Of a stretch of 54,328 nt of DNA, positions 9,457-18,683 are shown in pieces (positions within the stretch are counted from its first letter, which is position 1; each line of letters opens with the position of its first letter). The translations under genes and the position numbers were made by a program. Source of the DNA: CAYNJF01 sp964397555. GTDB lineage: Bacteria; Pseudomonadota; Gammaproteobacteria; Berkiellales; Berkiellaceae. The notes under the pieces are model-generated. The model searched no databases and was not told where the DNA came from. It saw only the letters and a list, made by a program, of their open reading frames with translations. The DNA lies in assembly GCA_964397555.1 (NCBI GenBank), contig CAYNJF010000016.1, positions 1 through 54,328 of the forward strand, given 5' to 3'.

Positions 9457-10200
9457 ATGAGTAAAATTACCCAGTCCTATTTAAAATACATGAATGAAAT
9501 GATGAAGCAATTACCTGGATATGCATTCCTTAGTGATACAGAGCATCGATTTATTGCGGCAAACGATGATTACGTAAAATTAATAGGGTATGAATCCATT
9601 GATCAAATACGAGGCTTAACGTTAAACGAGCTGGACACCCCATTAAAAGTCGACCAAGCGCAATTAGAACAATTAGACTGCGAAGTGATGAGAACCCGTG
9701 AAGAGATGAAAATCATCTCGTGTCATTACTTTTCAAAACACAAACAACACATTACTCTGGCAGGAAAAACGCCCTTTTATAACCTCAAAGGGGATCTCGT
9801 CGGTGTCATGAATGTTTTCTATGAGATCAATACCGATGTCTTTTTCTCTTACATCCAAGAATGGATGGGGTCAGGAAAAACACAAAGTATGTCGCAGGAT
9901 GCAACCCGCAAACAAATCATTCAAATGTACGCAGACAAATTGGATGTATCAAAACGTCAAGCGGAAATTGTGTTCTACATGGTCCAAGGCAAAACCTCGA
10001 AACAAATTGGTGAGCTGTTATATATTTCATCTCGTACCGTGGAGAAGCACATCACCAACATCAAAACTCAAATGAGATGCGACTCAACCGTTGAGGTGAT
10101 AACCCAAGCACTAAGCATCGGCTCCATGTTTAATTTATCCAAAAACATGTATGCGATTCAAATCCCGCTTCGTTTGGATTCAAAAGGTCGAATTAAATAA
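9457..10200 (+). CDS. PAS-LuxR transcriptional regulator next to the carotenoid operon
   Basis: A one-component regulator. Residues about 15-125 form a PAS-like sensor (LPGYAFLSDTEHRFIAAN, then YVKLIGYES, then a closing VGVMNVFYEI strand). Residues about 162-220 form a LuxR/GerE helix-turn-helix (SKRQAEIVFYMVQGKTSKQI, then SSRTVEKHITNIKTQM). No receiver domain or autoinducer-binding domain is seen, so it should respond to a small ligand, redox or light cue through PAS. It lies 122 bp upstream of crtE on the same strand with a palindrome in the gap, making it the best candidate controller of the carotenoid operon. Similar PAS-LuxR proteins occur in several copies in Legionella-type genomes. 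Confidence 0.88.
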   Translation: MSKITQSYLKYMNEMMKQLPGYAFLSDTEHRFIAANDDYVKLIGYESIDQIRGLTLNELDTPLKVDQAQLEQLDCEVMRTREEMKIISCHYFSKHKQHITLAGKTPFYNLKGDLVGVMNVFYEINTDVFFSYIQEWMGSGKTQSMSQDATRKQIIQMYADKLDVSKRQAEIVFYMVQGKTSKQIGELLYISSRTVEKHITNIKTQMRCDSTVEVITQALSIGSMFNLSKNMYAIQIPLRLDSKGRIK

Positions 10201-10215
10201 GTCAGAAACATTTCC

Positions 10216-10235
10216 ATTGAACAACGTCGTTCGAT
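10216..10235. promoter_or_regulatory. Candidate LuxR-type operator upstream of crtE
   Basis: A 20-bp imperfect inverted repeat, ATTGAACAACGTCGTTCGAT, has 8 of 10 positions paired about its centre. Length and symmetry are like the 20-bp boxes bound by LuxR-family dimers. It lies 88 bp before the crtE start and just downstream of the PAS-LuxR gene. Binding is inferred from position and symmetry only. Confidence 0.4.
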
Positions 10236-10283
10236 TAAAATGATTCAGCTCACTCTATGTAAGTGCTGTAATTTATGACAGAA

Positions 10284-10307
10284 TGTCCATGAATAATCCC
10301 ATGGACA
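10284..10307 (+). promoter_or_regulatory. crtE: Hairpin in the crtE leader
   Basis: An 8-bp perfect stem (TGTCCATG and CATGGACA, 8-base loop) ends 15 bases before the crtE ATG. The following AGGA ribosome-binding sequence starts at the last base of the stem and is unusually far (12 bases) from the start. There is no T-run, so it is not a normal terminator. It could hide the ribosome-binding site or be a protein-binding palindrome. Confidence 0.4.
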
Positions 10308-10322
10308 GGATGCATTACAGTT

Positions 10323-11189
10323 ATGACGCCAACTGCTTTTGTGGCACAATCCAAGGATAGGCTTGAACATGCCCTATCCTCTTATTTACCAGCGCCTACG
10401 GATGAACTCACTGAAGCGATGAGTTATTGCGCTTTGAACGGTGGGAAGCGTGTCAGAGCCTCTCTTATTTACGCCATGCAATCATCGCTTGGGTTGGATG
10501 ATGAAACAACCGATGCCATAGCTTGTGCAATTGAATGCATCCATGCCGCTTCTCTTGTTCATGATGATTTACCCGCCATGGATGATGATGACTGGCGCCG
10601 CCATCGTCATGCTTGTCACATCAAATACAATGAGGCGACCGCGATTCTATGTGGTGATGCGTTAATGATGCTTGGGATCAATATCATTACCAACATTGAG
10701 GATATTGAGCCTTTTGTGGTTGTTCAGTTGTGCCGGGTACTAACAGGCACCATCAGTGCTTCTGGGATCATAGGTGGCCAAAGTCACGATATGGCCTTAA
10801 CCAAAGAAAGCACTCTGGAAGAGTTTGAAGATATTTATCTGAGAAAAACGTGCCTTTTATTAGGGGTGGGTATGGAGTTGATGGCCATAGCGGCTAAGCA
10901 GTTTCATATGGTTCAGCCTATTAGACAGCTCATGTTTCATATTGGGTTCGGCTACCAAATCCAAGATGACATCTTAGATGTTGAGTCTTCAACCTCCGTG
11001 ACAGGCAAGCCTCAATACTCCGATCAGAAATCAAACAAAATCACTGTCGTGGATGTCGTAGGCATTGATAAAGCCAAAACGCTCGTCAGTGAACACTTTT
11101 CATGTGCAACGGGAATGTTGTACGAATACTTTGACTCATTTACTGAGCTAAGAGATTTATTGGAATCATTACTGATAAGGGAATTTTAA
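10323..11189 (+). CDS. crtE: Polyprenyl (geranylgeranyl) diphosphate synthase
   Basis: This enzyme condenses isopentenyl diphosphate with allylic diphosphates to supply C20 geranylgeranyl diphosphate for carotenoid synthesis. The first Asp-rich motif is HDDLPAMDDDD near residue 80, with GGKRVRASL upstream near residue 41. The second Asp-rich motif is GYQIQDDILD near residue 216. The length of 288 residues is typical. Sequence alone cannot exclude a farnesyl diphosphate product (IspA type), but position as first gene of a crt operon favours GGPP. The crtI gene starts three bases after the stop. Expression may be affected by the palindrome and leader hairpin upstream. Confidence 0.93.
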   Translation: MTPTAFVAQSKDRLEHALSSYLPAPTDELTEAMSYCALNGGKRVRASLIYAMQSSLGLDDETTDAIACAIECIHAASLVHDDLPAMDDDDWRRHRHACHIKYNEATAILCGDALMMLGINIITNIEDIEPFVVVQLCRVLTGTISASGIIGGQSHDMALTKESTLEEFEDIYLRKTCLLLGVGMELMAIAAKQFHMVQPIRQLMFHIGFGYQIQDDILDVESSTSVTGKPQYSDQKSNKITVVDVVGIDKAKTLVSEHFSCATGMLYEYFDSFTELRDLLESLLIREF

Positions 11190-11192
11190 ACC

Positions 11193-12665
11193 ATGACAAA
11201 GGCTGTGGTCGTTGGTTCTGGATTTGGTGGCATAGCTTCGGCGTTGAGACTGAAAGCCAAAGGGTATGACGTGACGCTGATTGAGCGTGGTGATCAGCTT
11301 GGTGGCAGAGCTCGAGTATTTAAGCAAGATGGTTATCAGTTTGATGCCGGCCCTACTGTGATTACAGCCCCTTATTTACTGCATGAGCTCTTTGAGCTTT
11401 TTGGCAAAGATCCGCATCAATACATCAAATTAAAAAGGCTTGATCATTGGTATCAATATCGATTTGCCGATGGGCGTCGATTTGATTATGTGGCCGATGA
11501 AAGCCAACTGTTCAAAAATATTGCTCAATTTAATCCGAAAGACGTTGAAGGATTTAAAAAGCTTTTAAGTCTTGCAGAGAGGATTTTTGCCAAAGGTTTT
11601 ACTGAGCTGTCCGATAAACCCTTTTTTACCATGGGCAGCATCTTCAAGCATGCGCCGGCACTGATGAAGCTTGGGTTTTATAATAGCGTTTATAAAACGG
11701 TGGCTCATCATATGAAGGACCCCAGCCTTCGCCAAGTGTTTACAACGCAGCCTCTTTTGGTCGGAGGCGATCCCTTTAAGACGACTTCGATTTATTTACT
11801 GATCTTACACCTTGAACGTCTTCATGGATGTCATTTCAGTTATGGAGGCACCCATGGTCTTATCAGCGCCTTAGAGACTCTGATGAATGAGGTGGGCATC
11901 ACCATCATTAAAGAATGTACGGCGACCAAGTTTATTGCCAACGGGCGTAAAATACAGGGCGTAGAAACCGACTCTCACGGGACTTTATCGGCTGACTTGG
12001 TCGTCTATAATGGGGATCCGGCTTATGCCCATCACCATTTGATGGATAAAAGCATGAGAAAAGATTGGCCCAATGTTCGTCTAAAAACGTTAAAATACTC
12101 CATGAGTATGTGTTTATATTATTTTGGGACCGATAAAAAATACGAAGATATTCCGTTGCATACCATCATCTACGGGGATACCTATAAACCGTTATTGAAT
12201 GATATTTTTCATAAACAAAAACTCAATTTAGACTTGTCGTTGTATTTGTATCGACCAACCGCCATAGACTCAACGCTTGCCCCGCCCCATGGCGATAGCT
12301 TTTATGTGCTTGCGCCTGTGCCCAATTTGTTATCAGGGACGGACTGGAGTCAAGAGCAAGCGAAGGTGAAAGAGCGGATCCTGGACATCTTGGATAAACG
12401 GGCCATGCCAGGGATTAGAGATCATATTGCCACCGAGAAAATGCTCAATCCGCATTATTTCCAGCAGGATCTATTATCCCAACATGGTTCGGCATTCTCC
12501 ATTCAACCCATCTTTAGCCAATCTGCTTATTTTAGGTTTCATAACCGAGCGAAGCATCTCAAAGGCTTGTATTTTGCTGGGGCTGGAACTCATCCGGGTG
12601 CCGGTGTGCCAGGGGTGTTATCATCCGCCAAACTCATTGATAACATCATTCCAGCATGTCAGTAG
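11193..12665 (+). CDS. crtI: Phytoene desaturase
   Basis: An FAD-dependent desaturase that converts phytoene to lycopene at the membrane. The N-terminal dinucleotide-binding motif is VVGSGFGGIASALRLKAKG, followed by LIERGDQLGGRARVF and FDAGPTVIT, all typical of CrtI. The C-terminal family block GLYFAGAGTHPGAGVPGVL is intact near residue 460. The length of 490 residues is standard. The last bases overlap the crtB start by 10 bp, so crtI and crtB are translationally coupled. Bacterial CrtI enzymes usually carry out four desaturation steps; three- or five-step variants cannot be separated by eye, but the downstream lycopene cyclase implies lycopene as the product. Confidence 0.96.
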   Translation: MTKAVVVGSGFGGIASALRLKAKGYDVTLIERGDQLGGRARVFKQDGYQFDAGPTVITAPYLLHELFELFGKDPHQYIKLKRLDHWYQYRFADGRRFDYVADESQLFKNIAQFNPKDVEGFKKLLSLAERIFAKGFTELSDKPFFTMGSIFKHAPALMKLGFYNSVYKTVAHHMKDPSLRQVFTTQPLLVGGDPFKTTSIYLLILHLERLHGCHFSYGGTHGLISALETLMNEVGITIIKECTATKFIANGRKIQGVETDSHGTLSADLVVYNGDPAYAHHHLMDKSMRKDWPNVRLKTLKYSMSMCLYYFGTDKKYEDIPLHTIIYGDTYKPLLNDIFHKQKLNLDLSLYLYRPTAIDSTLAPPHGDSFYVLAPVPNLLSGTDWSQEQAKVKERILDILDKRAMPGIRDHIATEKMLNPHYFQQDLLSQHGSAFSIQPIFSQSAYFRFHNRAKHLKGLYFAGAGTHPGAGVPGVLSSAKLIDNIIPACQ

Positions 12666-13585
12666 AATTAGATTACTCATTCGAGAGTCCAGAGCAAACT
12701 CTTGCCTATCACGGCAAGAGCTTTTATTGGGCCTCGAAGCTTATGCCCTCCTCTTGCAGAGAGGATGCATTAAAGCTGTACAGCTTTTGTCGCTTTGTTG
12801 ATGACTGTGTCGACGAAGCCCCCAACGAAGAACAAGCAAAACAAAACATAAAGTTAGTAAGAGAGGATCTTAAAGGTAGAAATACTCGCTATTTTGCCTT
12901 AGCTCATATTATTGAGCTTATCGAAAAGAATAAGGTTTCTGAGCCTGTCGTACATCAATTGATCAACGGCGTGGCAAGTGATCTAAATTGCCCTCATATT
13001 GAGCACGAAAAGCATCTCATTGAGTATTGTTACGGGGTGGCTTCAACGGTTGGGATTATGATGGCTCAAATCATGGGAGTGACCGATAGGCGAGCTTTTG
13101 AGTTTGCTATTGATATGGGCATTGCCATGCAATTGAGTAACATTGCGAGAGATGTCCAAGAAGATGCCTTAAGTCAGCGGATTTATATTCCTAAATCGTG
13201 GCTACCCTTGAGTCATAAGCAAATCAATGATCCAAGTCATTCTGAGCTTGTTTTTAATCAAGTGGTTAGACTCATTGAACTGGCGGACTCTTATTATGAT
13301 AGTGCGAATCTAGGTCTTTGTTACCTGCCCATACAAGCAAGAACTGCTATCCATGTTGCTATGAATGTCTATCGAGCCATTGGGCATAAAATATTACTGC
13401 TCGGTCAGGACGAATACTTCAAACACAAGCGTTGCTTTACCACCAGAACGCATAAGCTGTATTTAACCGTAGAATCAATGGTCTCCATTATGCTGGATAA
13501 ACGTCTGTATTCAAGTTCGAAAGGCAAGTCCCATAATGAGAAACTTCATCGACACATAACCGAGTTAATTGACCATGCATTATGA
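12656..13585 (+). CDS. crtB: Phytoene synthase
   Basis: A squalene/phytoene synthase family enzyme that condenses two GGPP molecules into phytoene. The two Asp-rich Mg2+-binding motifs are present: CRFVDDCVDE near residue 47 and QLSNIARDVQEDA near residue 163. The length of 309 residues is normal. It overlaps crtI at its start and crtY at its end. No hpnC/hpnD or squalene-hopene genes are nearby, which supports carotenoid rather than hopanoid synthesis. Confidence 0.96.
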   Translation: MSVELDYSFESPEQTLAYHGKSFYWASKLMPSSCREDALKLYSFCRFVDDCVDEAPNEEQAKQNIKLVREDLKGRNTRYFALAHIIELIEKNKVSEPVVHQLINGVASDLNCPHIEHEKHLIEYCYGVASTVGIMMAQIMGVTDRRAFEFAIDMGIAMQLSNIARDVQEDALSQRIYIPKSWLPLSHKQINDPSHSELVFNQVVRLIELADSYYDSANLGLCYLPIQARTAIHVAMNVYRAIGHKILLLGQDEYFKHKRCFTTRTHKLYLTVESMVSIMLDKRLYSSSKGKSHNEKLHRHITELIDHAL

Positions 13586-14696
13586 TGCTGACTTTATCAT
13601 CGCTGGTGGAGGATTGTCCGGTCTTAGTATGGCTTATCGCATGCTTCCTTACCTTAAGGCCAGGAACAAAACCTTGATGATTCTTGAACAAAGAGAACGT
13701 TATGTGCAAGATAAACATTGGTGCGGCTGGGCTCATATTAAACATCCATTTGAACATTTGGTTGAAAAAACCTGGTCTACGCTGATTACAAGCCATCAAC
13801 ATAAAAAACATGAGCATGGCCTCAAAAATACCCAATATCGTATCATTGCATCCAAACGCTTTTACGATTATGTCCTTGATGTGCTTGGGAAGTCTAAACA
13901 AGTTGATTTAAGGCTTGGTGTTGACATAACGAGCGTATCTAGCCAACAAGTCCAAACGAAGCAGCAAACCTTTTCTTGCCATCAGGTCATGGACGCACGT
14001 TCTCACTCGCCTCATCAACAACACGTAGGAAAAGACAGTTTGCTTCAAACCTTTTATGGGTGGAGAATAAGGACAGCTGTTCCAACCTTCAACCCAAATC
14101 AAGCCCATTTTATGGAGTTTTGTGCCGATCAGGCTCAAGGTTTATCGTTCTTGTATTGTTTGCCGTTTTCTGAAGTTGAGGCAATCGTGGAACCTACGTA
14201 TTTCCAACATACTAATGATCGATACCCCAAGAGTCACTACTATGAATTAATGACTCATTATCTTCAACAAACATTCGCTCTCGATGAGTTTGATGTTTTA
14301 GAAGAAGAATCAGGGGCTTTGCCAATGACGATTGAGCAATACCATGATCCTGCGATCCCTTCGATTGGCTCCATGGGGGGCTTAATGCGACCGAGCACAG
14401 GTTATGGCTTTGATGCGATCATGATGCATCAAGAACGCCTGCTTAAACATCTAGCACAAACCGATACAATCCCTTGTCTTAGACCACATCGAGCCAGTCT
14501 TTTATGGATGGATAAAATCTTTTTACGTGTGCTTAGTCGACACCCCGACCTTGCCGCCAAAGTCTTTATGTCCTTGTTTGAACATACTCCCATTGATCGC
14601 ATCGCACGCTTTATGAGCGGGTCATGCCATCGACTCGATCCCTTAAGTGTCATTATGGGGGTACCAAAAATACCGTTTATTAAGGCATTACTATGA
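13575..14696 (+). CDS. crtY: Lycopene beta-cyclase
   Basis: A CrtY-type FAD-binding cyclase that closes both ends of lycopene to form beta-carotene. The N-terminal Rossmann motif reads DFIIAGGGLSGLSMAYRM. The C-terminal half has IGSMGGLMRPSTGYGF near residue 275, the conserved RP-x-TGY block of bacterial lycopene cyclases. The ATG at 13575 was taken as the start rather than the TTG two codons earlier; either way it overlaps crtB. The stop overlaps the crtZ start in an ATGA. Confidence 0.93.
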   Translation: MHYDADFIIAGGGLSGLSMAYRMLPYLKARNKTLMILEQRERYVQDKHWCGWAHIKHPFEHLVEKTWSTLITSHQHKKHEHGLKNTQYRIIASKRFYDYVLDVLGKSKQVDLRLGVDITSVSSQQVQTKQQTFSCHQVMDARSHSPHQQHVGKDSLLQTFYGWRIRTAVPTFNPNQAHFMEFCADQAQGLSFLYCLPFSEVEAIVEPTYFQHTNDRYPKSHYYELMTHYLQQTFALDEFDVLEEESGALPMTIEQYHDPAIPSIGSMGGLMRPSTGYGFDAIMMHQERLLKHLAQTDTIPCLRPHRASLLWMDKIFLRVLSRHPDLAAKVFMSLFEHTPIDRIARFMSGSCHRLDPLSVIMGVPKIPFIKALL

Positions 14697-15184
14697 TTGA
14701 ACATATTCTTATTTATTGCGTCGCCCTTCCCATCCTCTACCTGCTCCCCTTTGAGCTTCTCACTCGATGGACACATGAGCATATTATGCATGGCCCTGGC
14801 TGGGTTTGGCATCGATCTCATCATGAGAATCCTGGTGGTGGCCTAGAGAAAAATGATCTATATGCGGTGGTCTTTGCTTTGCTGTCCATTGGCTTATTTT
14901 ACATGGCAAGAGAGGTCTATCAGTCTTGGTGGATGGCATCCTTTGCCATTGGGTTAACCCTTTATGGAGCCTGTTATTTCTTCGTTCATGATTATCTTAT
15001 TCATCGTCGTATTCCCAATGAGTTATTCAAGCGCATTCAAAACCCCTACATCAGGCGATTAGTCAGGGCCCATTCCATTCATCATGGCAAAAACACCAAA
15101 GAAAATTGTGAGGCATTTGGCTTTTTGTACGCGCCTAAACAGTATGCGTTTCCTAATGCGAAGATACAAAGTAAAACAGCATGA
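14693..15184 (+). CDS. crtZ: Beta-carotene 3-hydroxylase
   Basis: A non-haem di-iron membrane hydroxylase that adds 3-hydroxyls to beta-carotene, giving zeaxanthin through beta-cryptoxanthin. The His clusters of the fatty-acid-hydroxylase fold are complete: HEHIMHGPGWVWHRSHH near residues 24-40, FVHDYLIHRR near 100, and RAHSIHHGKN near 125. Three to four hydrophobic stretches surround them, and 163 residues is a normal length. It is coupled by ATGA junctions to crtY before it and to the RND gene after it. No crtX glucosyltransferase or crtW ketolase is present, so free zeaxanthin is the predicted end product. Confidence 0.95.
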   Translation: MIEHILIYCVALPILYLLPFELLTRWTHEHIMHGPGWVWHRSHHENPGGGLEKNDLYAVVFALLSIGLFYMAREVYQSWWMASFAIGLTLYGACYFFVHDYLIHRRIPNELFKRIQNPYIRRLVRAHSIHHGKNTKENCEAFGFLYAPKQYAFPNAKIQSKTA

Positions 15185-18153
15185 CTTGGTTTTATCAAAA
15201 CAAAGTATTGGCATGGATGATCATGGCTGCGCTTATCCTCGCTGGAGCCTTGGCTGTGGTCATCATTCCAAAAGACAAGACACCCTCGGTCGATTTTCAT
15301 TGGCTGATGGTTCAGACCCCTCTTTTAGGGGCAACCTCTCAAGACATTGAATCCAAAGTGACCATCCCCCTTGAGTCTGTTCTTAAGCAAACTCCAGACA
15401 TCAAGTTTATCGAAAGTCACAGCGCTGGATTTATGAGTTCTATTTTGGTTCGATTCGATGATATTACCAGTCAGCAATACCAAAAACACATCGATGATAT
15501 TCGACATCAATTCAATCAGCTTAAAACCCAATCAATCGTACCCTTACATCCCACGTTAATAGAAATAAATTCATCGAGCACCTATGCTTCTCTTACCCTA
15601 TCGCTCAGCGCAATAGCATGGACAAACCAACATGATAGGATTTTGGATAAGCTGATTGATGACTTAGGGCGCTTATCCGGCGTAGAGCAAGTGAATGTGC
15701 TTGGGCATCCAACCCCAGTTTTAATGTCAGTGTTTGATCATGAAGATATGACACCAAGCTTATGGACTCAAATCCATCAAGCTCTTAAAAATAAGCTAAA
15801 CGACCCATCCATGTCACAATCGGTGAGCAGCCATGGTTACGGACAAGGCTTTACGCTCTCTAAGGTAAACCTTGATCGATTAGGCGAGACCCCATTTAAT
15901 GATGGGGAAACGTTATCCGAGTTTTCTGATTATATTCGATTTGAACAAAACTGGTTTCAAGGTCCACTCAGAGCTGGGACGGGGGATAAACAAGCCGTTG
16001 TTATTTCAGTCATGAAAAGCCAACAAGGCAATCTTCTTGATGTAACAAACGACATCAAAGAATATCTTCATTCTCTGAGCTTGCCTGATGATCTACACAT
16101 CGAGATCATTGATGATCAATCAAATGGCACTCGGGCTGCCATTAAGGTCATGCAAGACAACGCCATAATTGGCTTAGGGCTTATTCTTTTGGTGGTTGGT
16201 TTGTTTTTAGGCGTTCGCCTGGCCCTTATCTTGTGCTTGGCCATTCCAGTCATTTTATCGAGTCTATTTTTGAGCTTATGGGGTTTCGATCAGAGTCTCA
16301 ACATCACGGTATTATTAGGTGTTGTGATTGTTCTTGGCATGGTGGTTGATGACTCGATTGTCATCTTAGAGGCGATAAGCTATCACATGCATCGAGGATT
16401 AGATATCTTATCCAGCGTGTTTGCCGGACTTCGAGAAGTGGGAGTGCCGGTTATTTGTACCGTTCTTACCACCATGGCAACGTTCTTACCCTTGATGCTA
16501 GTCCCTGGGATCTTAGGCCAATTTATGTTCGTCATGCCTTTGGTCGTCAGCCTTGCCCTTCTCTTTAGCTTGCTAGAAGGCTTCTTTTTGATGCCCGCTC
16601 ACTTAGTTCATTTGGACTTTAAGTTTAAAGACTCAAGATTAAATCAAAGAAGAACCCTCATTCGAGAGAAATTAGAGTCCGCCTACGTTGCTTCTATTGA
16701 GTGGCTTATTCAGCGCACCTATCTTCTTTGGCTCTTTTTGATTGGCCTCATGATTGTGCTTGCAGTGTTATTTGCGCAGAATAAAATTCGGGTTGATTTT
16801 TTTGAGCTTGAACCGTCTTCGGTCTTCTATATTAATGTTGATGGGTATCCTGGTGAACAAGATCACTTGATGGACAAACTTGAGAAGACTCAGGCCATGA
16901 TCAAAGATAAGGTTGGACCTCATCATTCGGTTTATTACAGTGGGATCCGTTTTACGGGCTCAGGGGTCGAGTATGGCGATCATATCGGTCAAATTTTACT
17001 CAGCTTAGACGAGGGTGTGAATCGACAACAAGCCCTGGCTAGTCTTGAGACATTACAGGCTCATGATGAGCAGCTAAGTATAAAAACGATCAGTGATGGT
17101 CCCCCATTAAGCTCAACGCTTGATGCTAAGTTAACTGGCCACGATTGGGAGGCTCTCCATCAAGCTCGAAGCCAGTTGATTGAACTTGCTAAACGCGATG
17201 CCATAACCATAACAAAAGAGAACTCGTTGATGGGCCATGGGCAAACGCTTGTTTTCAATGATGAGCACTTGGCCTTAGATGGATTAAGCAAAAAGACGAT
17301 CCTGGAAAGCCTTCATCAAAAGATAAGCCCTGCAAAAGTCGGCACCATAGAGCATGACGCAAAAGCCATGGATGTTTATCTTGCTCCCCTTGGTCAAAAA
17401 CCAGAACAAATTCTATTGATGCCTGTCAGCTTGACTCAGCCATCCCCGCTAGCACGATACGTAAGCTTTGAACCCATCGAATACCCCATCGACATTCAGC
17501 GCCATAATCATAAACGCGCCCTTGATGTAAACTTTGATTTATCGGCCTTTGATGGGAGTCATTTTGACGCCTCAGCCATCATCATGTCTCATTGGGACTC
17601 GATTAAAGCCTCGTATCCTGAGGTGGATTTTTTCTTTTTTGGTCTGCTAGATGATGTGCTTGAAACGCTTGTATATATCCCTTGGGTTATGCTTTTAGGG
17701 TTATTCTTGGTATATATGATTCTTGGGGTACAATTTAATAGCTTTACCCAACCGTTTATTGTGTTCATAACCACCCCATTGGCGCTCATAGGAGTGATTA
17801 TTGGGGTTATATTAAGTGGCTACCCCATCAGTGTGTACACCTTTTATGGGGCCATCGCCCTTATTGGCGTTGCGGTCAATGCAGCCATCCTATTAATCTC
17901 AAAAGCAAATGAGATGGTAAGTCTGGGTCACAGTAAAAAAGAGGCCATCTTGGAGGCGGCTAAACGACGAGTCACCCCTATTATGATAAGCACCCTAACG
18001 ACCATGGCAGGCCTTGCTAGCCTGTGTTTTGGCTGGGGTGGAGAGTCGCTTTTATGGGGACCTTTGGCCGCTGCCATCTTTTATGGCTTAGGGATTTCAA
18101 CTCTACTTACCCTTTATTGCATACCGGCGCTGTATTCACGGGGTAAAACATAG
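15181..18153 (+). CDS. RND-family efflux transporter, last gene of carotenoid operon
   Basis: A 990-residue inner-membrane RND protein of the HAE-1/AcrB type. Helix 1 is at residues about 8-28, a large periplasmic domain follows to about 320, then a helix bundle including GMVVDDSIVILEAI near 385, which carries the paired aspartates of the proton relay. A second periplasmic domain and helix bundle (IALIGVAVNAAILLISKANE near 900) complete the fold. No membrane-fusion protein or TolC-like gene is adjacent. The ATGA overlap with crtZ makes cotranscription nearly certain, so it may move a carotenoid, a related lipid or a toxic by-product. The substrate is unknown. Confidence 0.92.
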   Translation: MTWFYQNKVLAWMIMAALILAGALAVVIIPKDKTPSVDFHWLMVQTPLLGATSQDIESKVTIPLESVLKQTPDIKFIESHSAGFMSSILVRFDDITSQQYQKHIDDIRHQFNQLKTQSIVPLHPTLIEINSSSTYASLTLSLSAIAWTNQHDRILDKLIDDLGRLSGVEQVNVLGHPTPVLMSVFDHEDMTPSLWTQIHQALKNKLNDPSMSQSVSSHGYGQGFTLSKVNLDRLGETPFNDGETLSEFSDYIRFEQNWFQGPLRAGTGDKQAVVISVMKSQQGNLLDVTNDIKEYLHSLSLPDDLHIEIIDDQSNGTRAAIKVMQDNAIIGLGLILLVVGLFLGVRLALILCLAIPVILSSLFLSLWGFDQSLNITVLLGVVIVLGMVVDDSIVILEAISYHMHRGLDILSSVFAGLREVGVPVICTVLTTMATFLPLMLVPGILGQFMFVMPLVVSLALLFSLLEGFFLMPAHLVHLDFKFKDSRLNQRRTLIREKLESAYVASIEWLIQRTYLLWLFLIGLMIVLAVLFAQNKIRVDFFELEPSSVFYINVDGYPGEQDHLMDKLEKTQAMIKDKVGPHHSVYYSGIRFTGSGVEYGDHIGQILLSLDEGVNRQQALASLETLQAHDEQLSIKTISDGPPLSSTLDAKLTGHDWEALHQARSQLIELAKRDAITITKENSLMGHGQTLVFNDEHLALDGLSKKTILESLHQKISPAKVGTIEHDAKAMDVYLAPLGQKPEQILLMPVSLTQPSPLARYVSFEPIEYPIDIQRHNHKRALDVNFDLSAFDGSHFDASAIIMSHWDSIKASYPEVDFFFFGLLDDVLETLVYIPWVMLLGLFLVYMILGVQFNSFTQPFIVFITTPLALIGVIIGVILSGYPISVYTFYGAIALIGVAVNAAILLISKANEMVSLGHSKKEAILEAAKRRVTPIMISTLTTMAGLASLCFGWGGESLLWGPLAAAIFYGLGISTLLTLYCIPALYSRGKT

Positions 18154-18364
18154 CCCGCACAGATAAGGTGAGCAACTTTTTAAATAAGAACGCACAATAC
18201 CTTGCCAGATAAAATCAATGACTTAGAGGCTACCAAAAGCGTAAAAACACAAACAATCAGCGATAAAGGTCTACCACAAGGCGTTATTTCCGACAAACGG
18301 CAAACTTAGGTTGACAACTGGCTATAGGTTAGTTAGTATGCTCATGAAATTTATGAGGAGCATT

Positions 18365-18673
18365 ATGAAAACGTTAACTACTTTTGAATGTCATCAAGTT
18401 ACTGGAGCCGGCGCCTGTGCGGTTGTAAGTCTTGTGGCTAGCGCGATTGGTTCAGCCGTATTGTATGAGGTCGGCAAACAAAGCGTGTATGTTTCAAAAG
18501 TGGTGGCCACCGATTACATCATGCCTATGTTCATTGAAGCCTCACAACCGACGTGGGTGGAGATGGCTATGAACGTGGCCTGTGAGCCGGTTAGCGTTGG
18601 CGTTGCCTGTGCGTTTGGGGTGGGGTTTGTCAGCGCGAGCTTAATGGTGACCTACCTTTGCCAAAAGGGGTAA
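18365..18673 (+). CDS. Small double-glycine-leader (bacteriocin/microcin-like) peptide
   Basis: A 102-residue peptide. Its first 15 residues, MKTLTTFECHQVTGA, match the pattern of double-glycine leaders counted back from a Gly-Ala cleavage site: Leu at -12, Glu at -8, Val at -4, Gly at -2. The mature part is Gly/Ala/Val-rich and hydrophobic with four cysteines and two likely membrane helices, like pore-forming class II peptides. The start ATG has GAGGAG seven bases before it; upstream in-frame codons are less likely. No C39-peptidase ABC exporter or clear immunity gene is adjacent. Function as a secreted peptide is inferred. Confidence 0.65.
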   Translation: MKTLTTFECHQVTGAGACAVVSLVASAIGSAVLYEVGKQSVYVSKVVATDYIMPMFIEASQPTWVEMAMNVACEPVSVGVACAFGVGFVSASLMVTYLCQKG

Positions 18674-18683
18674 CCATGCTTAC

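Noticed and set aside
18202..18309. A 35-codon frame with protein-like composition (KINDLEATK...KGLPQGVISDK) in the gap after the RND gene
   Set aside because: It starts only with TTG, has no ribosome-binding site and is too short to assign. It may be chance or the remnant of a lost gene.
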